Positions 8,926-15,874 of a stretch of 64,000 bases of DNA are shown piece after piece. The notes beneath the pieces are model-generated. The model was not told where the DNA came from. It saw only the letters and a list, made by a program, of their open reading frames with translations, and ran no database searches. The position numbers and the translations under genes were made by a program. Positions within the stretch are counted from its first letter, which is position 1; each line of letters starts with the position of its first letter. The stretch is from JBKCUI01 sp052161625 (GTDB lineage: Bacteria > Planctomycetota > Planctomycetia > Pirellulales > Pirellulaceae), in NCBI GenBank assembly GCA_052161625.1, contig CP197412.1; one strand, given 5' to 3'.

Positions 8926-9715
8926 CGAAACTTCTCACAGCAACTCCCATCGCTTATTAGATGAGACCGCGATCCAAAGGTATCACGAAGAAGGGTATCT
9001 GGTTCTAAAACAATTCTTTGCACCGGAGAAGATCAAAGAATTAGGAAAGGACGTGGATCGTGTCCTCACCGAACACCGAGAGATTCTCGATCCTCGTAAT
9101 CTGCGAGTTCGGTTCAAGCCCCATCATGCGACGGGCGAGAATCTTCTCGAAGTTCTCGATCCCATTGCCGATTTGTCGCCCATGGCCAAGAGTTTGACGA
9201 TCGACGACCGACTGCTCTCGGTTCTTTTTGATCTCTACGAGGAGCCTGCAGAGCTTTTCAAAGACAAGTTGATCTATAAACCGCCGGGTGCATCGGGGGC
9301 CTCCCTTCACCAAGACTGGATCGCTTGGCCCGGATTCCCGAATTCCTTTCTAACCGTGTTGGTCGCGATCGATCCCTTCACCGAGAAAAGCGGGGCAACC
9401 GAGGTGTATCCAGGAGGGCACTTGAATGGGTACCTCGCGCCGATGGATGGAAAACACCATGTTCTTACCGAAGGCCAGATGATGTGCGAACCGGTCCCTT
9501 TGGTTCTGGATCCAGGAGACATCGCAATCTTCGGCTGCTTGGTTCCCCATCGCTCCTCCGCCAACACGAGCGAAACATCGCGCCGCGGCTATTTCATCAG
9601 TTACAACGCTCGTTCCGATGGCGGCCAGCAGTACCACAAACACTACCAAGAATTCCACTCCTGGATCCGCTCCAGAATTCCCTCCGGACATGAAGACCAA
9701 CTCTATTTCCAGTAG
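8915..9715 (+). CDS. Phytanoyl-CoA dioxygenase (PhyH) family oxygenase
   Basis: A 266-residue Fe(II)/2-oxoglutarate-dependent oxygenase. The facial triad is visible as LHQDW (H132, D134) and VPHRSSAN (H212), with RR at 223-224 as the likely 2-oxoglutarate-binding arginine. DEGYLV-type N-terminal family sequence is present as YHEEGYLVLKQFF. GTG start at 8915 lies inside the end of the DUF1559 gene. It overlaps the following MFS gene by 26 bases, and that gene overlaps an ArsI-like gene, so the three form a compact operon. The substrate is unknown; an organoarsenical or a phosphonate-like small molecule is only a guess from context. Confidence 0.88.
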   Translation: MTTSETSHSNSHRLLDETAIQRYHEEGYLVLKQFFAPEKIKELGKDVDRVLTEHREILDPRNLRVRFKPHHATGENLLEVLDPIADLSPMAKSLTIDDRLLSVLFDLYEEPAELFKDKLIYKPPGASGASLHQDWIAWPGFPNSFLTVLVAIDPFTEKSGATEVYPGGHLNGYLAPMDGKHHVLTEGQMMCEPVPLVLDPGDIAIFGCLVPHRSSANTSETSRRGYFISYNARSDGGQQYHKHYQEFHSWIRSRIPSGHEDQLYFQ

Positions 9716-10949
9716 TAAACTGCGGCTGCAGTTCGAATGGCTATCGTGGGGATGGCTGCCGATCGTCATCGGTGCAATGGCGATGACGGCGACCTATCCA
9801 GGTCGAACCCACGGGCTCGGAATGGTTACCGAGCCACTCCTTCAAGATTTGCATCTCGATGATCCTGCCGGGCGTGTCTTTTTCGCATCGCTGAACTTTT
9901 GGGGAACCATCTTGGGGGCATCTTTTTGTTTGCCCGTGGGATGGCTTCTCGATCGCGTCGATCGTCGAGCGGTTTTGACAGGAAACATGATTCTCCTTGG
10001 CCTCGCAGTGATGTGGATGGCCTCGGTCGAGTCATGGCAAGCACTTTTCGTTGGCATCCTTCTCTCGAGAGGGTTGGGTCAGAGCGCTCTTTCCGTGGTT
10101 AGTTTGAGCATCGTCGCGCGATCCTTTTCGAGGAAACATCTAGGGGTGGCGATGGCCCTTTACGCCGTGCTCGCGATGCCATTTCACTTGCTATTGATCC
10201 AAGGAGTAGGGATCGCGCTGACCGACTACCAACTTCCCTGGCGATCAGTTTGGTCCTGCGTGGGGATTGCCCTGTTAATCCTTTCTCTCAGCTCGCTCCT
10301 CCTAGGGGGGCAAAAACATCCGGATGGCATCGAGGACCCGACTTCCAAGGAGGGAGGAGCGAGTTTGAGGATGGCGTTGCAGACCCCCGCATTTTGGATG
10401 TTTAGCTGCACGATCGCGCTATGGGGGATGATCTACAGCGGAGTGGCACTTTTCAACGTCGATATCTTCCGAGAACGGGGATTTGATGAGAAGACCTACT
10501 TCCAGGTCCTCACTTGGATCAGCATCATCGCCGTGGCCTCGAAGTTTCTTTTCGGTTGGATGGTCAACTTTGTTTCACTATCGAAGCTCCTCGCCATTTC
10601 CCTTTCGGTCACATCTCTCTCCCTAGCCGGTCTCCCGTGGGCGACGCACACGTGGCATGCGTTCCTCTATGGAACAGCGATTGGACTTGCGTCCGGGGCC
10701 GTGGCATTGCTGTTCTTCGCCACTTGGGCGAAGCTATATGGACAGAGAGAACTCGGAAAGATTCAGGGGGTTGCTCAGATGCTGACGGTCTTGGCATCCG
10801 CATCGGGTCCCCTGGTATTTTCCTTCTCCAAACAGTGGACCTCTTCCTACACAAGTATCTTTCAAACGCTGTCCGCGGTTATGTTTGTTTTGGCGATCGC
10901 CGCCTGGTTAACACCGATTCCCCATTTTTGTGAGGCTGAACCAAAATGA
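9690..10949 (+). CDS. MFS transporter
   Basis: A 419-residue permease with about twelve hydrophobic segments. The conserved MFS loop 2-3 sequence appears as GWLLDRVDRR at about residues 77-86. The chosen ATG 9690 lies 26 bases inside the PhyH gene; an upstream in-frame codon at 9618 would overlap more. The 3' end overlaps the ArsI-like gene by four bases. It resembles monocarboxylate-type or oxalate/formate-type MFS proteins more than drug exporters, but the substrate is not resolvable. Its tight coupling to an ArsI-like enzyme makes efflux or uptake of the enzyme's substrate or product a reasonable inference. Confidence 0.9.
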   Translation: MKTNSISSSKLRLQFEWLSWGWLPIVIGAMAMTATYPGRTHGLGMVTEPLLQDLHLDDPAGRVFFASLNFWGTILGASFCLPVGWLLDRVDRRAVLTGNMILLGLAVMWMASVESWQALFVGILLSRGLGQSALSVVSLSIVARSFSRKHLGVAMALYAVLAMPFHLLLIQGVGIALTDYQLPWRSVWSCVGIALLILSLSSLLLGGQKHPDGIEDPTSKEGGASLRMALQTPAFWMFSCTIALWGMIYSGVALFNVDIFRERGFDEKTYFQVLTWISIIAVASKFLFGWMVNFVSLSKLLAISLSVTSLSLAGLPWATHTWHAFLYGTAIGLASGAVALLFFATWAKLYGQRELGKIQGVAQMLTVLASASGPLVFSFSKQWTSSYTSIFQTLSAVMFVLAIAAWLTPIPHFCEAEPK

Positions 10950-11821
10950 GTTTGCTTGCTGGGGCATTGCCCATCGTCGAAACCAAAGTTGCCCGATTTC
11001 ACATCTCGCTCAACGTTTCCGATTTGGAGAAATCGGTTCGTTTCTACAGCATCCTCTTCGACCGCCAGCCTGATAAGCGGCGAGATGACTACGCGAAGTT
11101 CGAGCCGGATCATCCGCCATTGGTCGTGTCGCTAGAACCGAACGGTCGATGCGGAGGTGGAACGCTCAACCATTTGGGCATCCGCCTGCCGGATGCTCGC
11201 CAATTGGTGAGTGTTCAAGAGCGTTTAGAGCGGGCCGGTATTCGCTCTCAACGTGAGGAAGGGGTCGAGTGCTGCTATGCGCGACAGACCAAGTTTTGGG
11301 TTCAAGACCCCGATGGCACGCTTTGGGAGTTCTACACCCTCGATGACGATGAACTCGACCAGCGTGGGGTAGGGCAATCCCTGGAGGTGATGACCAGCTC
11401 TACGCTTCCCGAGGATGCAATCGTGTGGGAACACATGCTGGGCACAACCATTCCACTCCGGTCCGATGCGTGCGAGAACAGCGTCGATGAAGTTCGATTG
11501 CGGGGGAGTCTCAATGTCCCTCTCGCGAGGGATGAAAAGGAGCGGTTATTGCACGAATCGATCCGAATCCTCAAACCGGGCGGTCGGTTGTTGATTCGCA
11601 TTCTTTCCGGTGATCGCGAGCACCCAGCACCGCAGTTGCCGGGCAAAGGTGCACCGGTTCGCTTCGTACCCGCTAAAGACGATGTGGTCGGGTGGATCGC
11701 CGGCAGCAGACTCGAAGGAATTCGATTGCTGAAGTATGACGATCCACCTTGCTTCCAATGCGATGGCATCGCGATGCGCGAGACTCACATAGAAGCTTTC
11801 AAGCCGGTTACCAAGGCTTGA
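10946..11821 (+). CDS. ArsI/CadI-like VOC-fold enzyme with methyltransferase-like C-terminal extension
   Basis: A 291-residue protein. Residues 14-133 form a glyoxalase/VOC domain with likely metal ligands H19 (ARFHISLNV), H76 (LNHLGI) and E128 (LWEFY), and an adjacent cysteine pair C109-C110 in the ECCYARQTKFWVQDPDG stretch. That vicinal pair and context match ArsI C-As lyases, Fe(II) enzymes that cleave trivalent organoarsenicals. Family members are about 150 residues; here about 140 extra residues contain LHESIRILKPGGRLLIRIL, resembling motif V-VI of SAM methyltransferases without a motif I glycine loop. The extension is therefore a partial or degenerate domain. The ATGA overlap with the MFS gene indicates coupling. 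Ends convergently, overlapping the next gene by 14 bases. Confidence 0.78.
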   Translation: MSLLAGALPIVETKVARFHISLNVSDLEKSVRFYSILFDRQPDKRRDDYAKFEPDHPPLVVSLEPNGRCGGGTLNHLGIRLPDARQLVSVQERLERAGIRSQREEGVECCYARQTKFWVQDPDGTLWEFYTLDDDELDQRGVGQSLEVMTSSTLPEDAIVWEHMLGTTIPLRSDACENSVDEVRLRGSLNVPLARDEKERLLHESIRILKPGGRLLIRILSGDREHPAPQLPGKGAPVRFVPAKDDVVGWIAGSRLEGIRLLKYDDPPCFQCDGIAMRETHIEAFKPVTKA

Positions 11822-12041
11822 TCTTCCAGCCCAAGTAAAATCCAGCTAGGAAAATACTGAAGCCAACCACCGCAGGATGCTTCCCTCCGTACTCCTTGAT
11901 CGAATCGCCGATCGATCCAACCATGACTTCAAAGTCACCGGATTCCTCGGAGTTGGAGTTGGAGTTGGAGTTGGACCGAGGAGCGTTCGGTCGCGAGTTG
12001 GTTCGAGTTGATTCCCCTTTGGAAACGGATGTATTCGACAT
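11808..12041 (-). CDS. Small single-pass membrane protein with Ser-Asn repeat
   Basis: A 77-residue protein, start ATG 12041 with AGAGGA six bases upstream. The N-terminal half is polar and contains an SNSNSNSN tract coded by a hexamer repeat; one membrane segment (AVVGFSIFLAGFYLGW) is near the C-terminus. No family recognised. It is the last gene of the minus-strand CsbD/DUF883/holin cluster, 10 bases after the holin-family gene, and its 3' end overlaps the ArsI-like gene on the other strand. Confidence 0.7.
   Translation of the reverse strand: MSNTSVSKGESTRTNSRPNAPRSNSNSNSNSEESGDFEVMVGSIGDSIKEYGGKHPAVVGFSIFLAGFYLGWKIKPW
11949..11975. repeat. GGAGTT hexamer microsatellite (4.5 copies)
   Basis: Four perfect GGAGTT units and a half unit lie inside the small membrane protein gene and, read on the minus strand, encode alternating Ser and Asn. 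Six-base units change length without frameshift, so copy number could vary the linker length between strains. Confidence 0.9.
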
Positions 12042-12051
12042 AGTGGATCCT

Positions 12052-12483
12052 CTATTCTGAAGTAGATGTTTCTCTCGCAAGCGATTTGAGCCAAGCGAGG
12101 TTCTTAGATAATTCGTGGGTGGATCTGGAAAAGGTTCGGAGCGAGCGACTCAGTCCCCAGCCTCCCAATCCGGCAAGCACAATCGACAAGAGCATCATTC
12201 CCGAGCCTGACACCAAATAGGCTGCCCAGGGACTCCAGTCCGCTTGCTCCATCAAAACCGAGGCAACGGCCATGCCTAGGAGGGGCAAACCCGCAATGGA
12301 TCCTGCCATCCCGAGCGCGATCAATGCCATGGGTGCTATGGCTCTTCGGCAAGCCTCCTTAGAGTCCTGTCTAGCCAGCTCCCAATGCAGCTCACCCATC
12401 TCCAAAAGATCCCCCGCCAGCTGGGCTGATGATCGAACCAGTCCGGATAGGGGTGATGGAGATCGTTGATACGTGCTACTCAT
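12052..12483 (-). CDS. Phage_holin_3_6 / YqjE-like membrane protein (DUF1469)
   Basis: A 143-residue protein with an N-terminal amphipathic helix, LVRSSAQLAGDLLEMGELHWELARQD, and two adjacent membrane segments (about residues 49-75 and 87-109), the layout of the Phage_holin_3_6 family to which E. coli YqjE belongs. It overlaps the stop of the upstream small gene by four bases (12480-12483). Family members are inner-membrane proteins often found with DUF883 proteins; the holin name reflects fold similarity, not lysis. Confidence 0.8.
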   Translation of the reverse strand: MSSTYQRSPSPLSGLVRSSAQLAGDLLEMGELHWELARQDSKEACRRAIAPMALIALGMAGSIAGLPLLGMAVASVLMEQADWSPWAAYLVSGSGMMLLSIVLAGLGGWGLSRSLRTFSRSTHELSKNLAWLKSLARETSTSE

Positions 12484-12716
12484 TTTCGCCTCGACACTAA
12501 CCAACCCACAATCCCACCAACCAGGAAGCCTCCCACCAGCGTGGATGCGGGGTAACGGTGCACCCAGTCAGTAAGAAGGCCGGATGACGGAGGTTCCTTG
12601 CGACGCGCTGCCATAGGCCTAGTTATCCGGCGATCGAAGGGAGGAAGGGAACCGTTCCGGGTGGGAGCCCCGTTGGAGATCCCGTTGACTGTCTGGTTGA
12701 TTCGATTGCTGACCAT
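12480..12716 (-). CDS. Small DUF883/YqjD-like membrane-anchor protein
   Basis: A protein of 78 residues (ATG 12716) or 44 residues (ATG 12614). The C-terminus YPASTLVGGFLVGGIVGWLVSRRK is like the C-terminal anchor of ElaB/YqjD (DUF883) proteins: a glycine-rich membrane helix ending in basic residues. The longer form would overlap the upstream gene by 98 bases, the shorter one not at all; neither start has a good Shine-Dalgarno, so the start is unresolved. It sits between a larger membrane protein and the YqjE-like gene. Confidence 0.65.
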   Translation of the reverse strand: MVSNRINQTVNGISNGAPTRNGSLPPFDRRITRPMAARRKEPPSSGLLTDWVHRYPASTLVGGFLVGGIVGWLVSRRK

Positions 12717-13116
12717 GATGGGATTGGGCAAGGTAGGTTTGAAGTCCACGCAACAGGGCTCGCTTCCCGGACGACAGCAAAAACGATGTCGCCATCGATA
12801 ACACCATCGAACGTACCGAGTGGCCTGCGCTGGTGACCGGAGGTGGTGAAGCGGCAACCGTACTGGACCGAATGGGTAAAACCCCAGTTGTGACTGCCGA
12901 ACCAGTTGCGACCGTCGAACCAGCTCGACGGTACAGCAAGGTGAAACCCGCTAATGCACCGATCGCAAATGTCGTTACGGGTGCGGATCGAATATGCTCT
13001 TTCCAGTCCAACATACGCTGCGATTGGCGAACCACTTCGGACGCATGCGTCCGACTCTGCTCGCGCAAACGCTCCATGCGTTGTTGGATTTCTGTCGATT
13101 CATTGGAGGAGTGCAT
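12619..13116 (-). CDS. Hypothetical membrane-associated protein of the CsbD/YqjE cluster
   Basis: A 165-residue protein. The N-terminal 40 residues are charged and helical (RMERLREQSRTHASEVVRQS), followed by a hydrophobic stretch APVTTFAIGALAGFTLLYRR and a second region SMVLSMATSFLLSSGKRALLRGL. Such charged helix plus glycine-containing anchor resembles the DUF883/YqjK-type small proteins around it. Lies 14 bases after the CsbD gene. I do not recognise a named family. Confidence 0.65.
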   Translation of the reverse strand: MHSSNESTEIQQRMERLREQSRTHASEVVRQSQRMLDWKEHIRSAPVTTFAIGALAGFTLLYRRAGSTVATGSAVTTGVLPIRSSTVAASPPPVTSAGHSVRSMVLSMATSFLLSSGKRALLRGLQTYLAQSHHGQQSNQPDSQRDLQRGSHPERFPSSLRSPDN

Positions 13117-13130
13117 AGCGAAGATTCAAT

Positions 13131-13520
13131 CTACTTGCGAGATGCCATCGAAACGCCAATGGCGATACCGGCGAGCAAGCCCAATCCAGCCACGATCGCA
13201 ATCGATTCCATCGGCCGCTTCGAAACCGTGTCCTTGGCCACTTGGTAGCCATGGTCCGCTTGCTCGCTGACGCGATGGATCCCTTCCTCAAGCATATCGG
13301 AGGCTCTGTTATAGGCAGTCCCAGCCCGATCGCAACAATCGGTTAAGAATGCCTCAATCTGCTCGCGAGTTTGCCCAGTCTTTCTTTCAATCAGTCCGAT
13401 CAACTGATCCACGTTCCCCTGAACACGGGTCAAGTCATCCCCTGTAATTTGACCGAACTTCTCCTTGATCGCACCAACGACCTTGTGCCAGTTTCCAGCA
13501 AGCGTTTCTTGAGCAACCAT
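13131..13520 (-). CDS. CsbD-family stress protein fused to a DUF883-like membrane anchor
   Basis: A 129-residue protein with an excellent AAGGAG site seven bases before ATG 13520. Residues 10-60 (GNWHKVVGAIKEKFGQITGDD) are a CsbD domain, a small helical fold induced by general stress in many bacteria. Residues 90-129 carry the KRPMESIAIVAGLGLLAGI-type helix and basic tail of ElaB/YqjD proteins, which anchor in the inner membrane and, in E. coli, bind ribosomes. The combination suggests a membrane-tethered stress protein. First gene of a five-gene minus-strand cluster. Confidence 0.85.
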   Translation of the reverse strand: MVAQETLAGNWHKVVGAIKEKFGQITGDDLTRVQGNVDQLIGLIERKTGQTREQIEAFLTDCCDRAGTAYNRASDMLEEGIHRVSEQADHGYQVAKDTVSKRPMESIAIVAGLGLLAGIAIGVSMASRK

Positions 13521-13715
13521 TTTGTTCTCCTTCAGCTATCTCGTGTCCTGTGTGAACGCACCATTGCTCGGACGATTCCTAGCAACGCGTTTCCGTTTCT
13601 CATCTCAAAGTTAAGCATTCGGCGTGCCAACATGGAATTGCATGGATAATTCGGCTTTTGATGCTCCGTCGCCAACCAAGATGGTCGATGACCGGCCTTT
13701 GAGCACTCCTACGAC

Positions 13716-15533
13716 TTAAGCCGGGTCTTCCGCTGTGCTGACCGATTCCAGCGTATAGATTAAACACGAGTATGCACCCAAGTGGACGTTGGCCGATTGG
13801 CCTTGATGATCGTAAGCGATTGCTTCGGTATCGATCCCCTCGGCTTGCGTTCCATCCTGATGCTCGCCATAGACTTCGGCGTCCCCGTTAAAAACCAATT
13901 TCCAATGGCCCGGCGTGGGGAATCCGATGCGATAGTCACGTGTTGCTTGATCCGAAAACTTCAGGACCACCACCACATCATCGTGCGGTCCCCCCTCTTT
14001 GGAGCGATGGAACGCGATGACTTTCTCATCCTCGTTGCAATGCAAGATCTGAACTTTTTGACCAGTTAAACCTGCGGTGAGCTGCGATCGATTGGCCCGC
14101 AATGCAATCAAATCGCGATACATGCGAACAATGGAGTCGTATTGTTCGGCGCGAGACCAATCGATAGGAACCGTGTCTCGAAACCATTGATCGACCAAGA
14201 ATTCCTGACCCTGAAAAAGCATGGGGATGCCGGGTGCAGTCATCATCAGACAAGCTCCCAGCGTCGATTGCTTGACTGCGTATCGATTGGGTGTCTCGCT
14301 CGGATCGATTTCGGAAACCACACGCTGCTTCCCATTTGCGACTTCATCGTGGGATTCGGTGTAGATGACCCGTTCAAAGACATCATGGTTGTACTTGTGC
14401 AAAATCGCATCGCAAATGGCTTGGAGAGAGCGATGTGCATCCTCTACGGCAGTGATCGCTTCCCGTACAGGGTGGACGAAGGCAGCATCCCACTGGGCGT
14501 CGAAACTTCCTCCTCCGTGTTCGGCGGATTCCGTGAGCCTGGAATTATTTTGCAAATCCTCCGCGATGGTAATTCTTCCAGGGAATCGATTCGCGACCTC
14601 CGTGTTGATCCATTGCAAAAGCGAATATCCATCTTCATTGATATTGTTTTGGTCATGATCGGCAGCTCGGATATAAAGCGTCATGTCGTAGCGAAGACCG
14701 TCTGCGCGAAACTCATCCAGCCACATCATGGCATTGTCGAAGATGTACTGACGGACCTCTTGGCGACCGTAATCGGGGCGGGTATCTCCCCAAGGAGTCG
14801 CGGAACGCCAATCGTTGTAGAAATAAATGCCTCCCTTGTCGTTTTCACTCCATCCATCGAATCGCCAAAGATCCAGATCCGAGGGACCAAAGTGGTTGTA
14901 GACGACATCAATGATGACCGCGATTCCCAATTTGTGCGCCGCGCGAATGAAACGCTTCAAACCGTTCACGCCTCCGTAGGCCGACTCCACAGCAAACGGA
15001 TGCGCTGGGTTGTAACCCCATGAAATGTCTCCGGCGAACTCGGCCAGAGGCATCAGTTCGATCGCATTGATACCAAGCTCCTTCAAGAATGGGAGCTTCT
15101 CGATCGCGCTATCAAATGTCCCGACTTGCCCCTCCATGGTATGGAAGGTCCCGATGTGCAATTCGTAAATCACGAGCTCATTCCAGGGGGGCATCGTGAA
15201 TTCAGTCCCCTCCCAATCGAAGTCATCCTCGACGATGCAGGTGTGCCCTACCGAGTTTGAGACCTCTCTCGCCCGAGGATCGATGCGATCGAATCGTTCC
15301 TCTCCCCGTCGAATCGAGAACTTGTATCCCTGCCCCACGGTCGCTTCCGGAATCTCTACCACCCAAACACCTTGATCCTCCATCTTGCAAGGATTCGCGT
15401 CGATGTTCCATGCGTTGAAATCTCCAATGACCGAGACATGGTCGGCGTGCGGTGCCCAAACGGCAAATCGATATCCTTTGTCTACGCGTTGGCAGCCCAA
15501 TCCAGAGATAGTTTCTGCGACGGCATTCTTCAC
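13716..15533 (-). CDS. GH13 alpha-glucan branching-type enzyme with CBM48
   Basis: A 605-residue alpha-amylase-family protein. The N-terminal 90 residues (FAVWAPHADHVSVIGDFNAWN) are a CBM48 glycogen-binding module. The catalytic barrel shows region I DVVYNHFGPSD, region II GLRYDMTLYIR (nucleophile D), region III ITIAEDL (acid/base E) and region IV YTESHDEVANGK (transition-state D). The SHDEV form of region IV is typical of branching enzymes, while overall size is nearer to maltooligosyltrehalose trehalohydrolase-like branching enzymes than to classical GlgB. It probably acts on storage glucan in the cytoplasm. No other glycogen gene lies nearby. Branching activity is likely but not certain. 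Confidence 0.82.
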   Translation of the reverse strand: MKNAVAETISGLGCQRVDKGYRFAVWAPHADHVSVIGDFNAWNIDANPCKMEDQGVWVVEIPEATVGQGYKFSIRRGEERFDRIDPRAREVSNSVGHTCIVEDDFDWEGTEFTMPPWNELVIYELHIGTFHTMEGQVGTFDSAIEKLPFLKELGINAIELMPLAEFAGDISWGYNPAHPFAVESAYGGVNGLKRFIRAAHKLGIAVIIDVVYNHFGPSDLDLWRFDGWSENDKGGIYFYNDWRSATPWGDTRPDYGRQEVRQYIFDNAMMWLDEFRADGLRYDMTLYIRAADHDQNNINEDGYSLLQWINTEVANRFPGRITIAEDLQNNSRLTESAEHGGGSFDAQWDAAFVHPVREAITAVEDAHRSLQAICDAILHKYNHDVFERVIYTESHDEVANGKQRVVSEIDPSETPNRYAVKQSTLGACLMMTAPGIPMLFQGQEFLVDQWFRDTVPIDWSRAEQYDSIVRMYRDLIALRANRSQLTAGLTGQKVQILHCNEDEKVIAFHRSKEGGPHDDVVVVLKFSDQATRDYRIGFPTPGHWKLVFNGDAEVYGEHQDGTQAEGIDTEAIAYDHQGQSANVHLGAYSCLIYTLESVSTAEDPA

Positions 15534-15874
15534 GGTGGTTCGACTCCTTATTCGAGGTGATCTTCGTCACGAAGCTCCCGTTTTAATGGCACCGTTGCAA
15601 TGGCACCGTGCACTGCGTGGACAACGAGGCGGAGCCTCGCGGGATCGTGGTTGAATCATGATAAAGCAACCGGCGGGCCAACCATTAGCATCCTATCAAG
15701 TCGTTCGATTCCCGACCAATTTGATCGATCATCGACCAAGTGCTCGAGAGGAGGGAGGGTTTTCGCACGCTGGAACACCGTTTGCCTTTCTGCATTTGCC
15801 TTCCTGTCAGTTTGTTCGTTTTGTTTGGCTGGCGGTCGATCGCGGCCACTCGCATTCCCTTTTGGTGCCCCACT
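15534..15874. other. Divergent intergenic region, GH13 / AI-2E permease
   Basis: About 340 bases between divergent genes. No credible gene seen. It contains two direct copies of AATGGCACCGT (15585-15595 and 15599-15609), 14 bases apart, which would place two sites on nearly the same face of the helix with roughly one and a third turns between them. Promoters for both genes must lie here but I cannot assign them. Confidence 0.5.

Noticed and set aside
12052..12483. Phage holin and prophage remnant
   Set aside because: The family name is misleading: neighbours are DUF883/CsbD stress proteins and no phage genes are present.
15585..15609. Sigma-54 promoter from TGGCACC...TTGCA
   Set aside because: The GG and GC dinucleotides are not ten bases apart, which RpoN requires.
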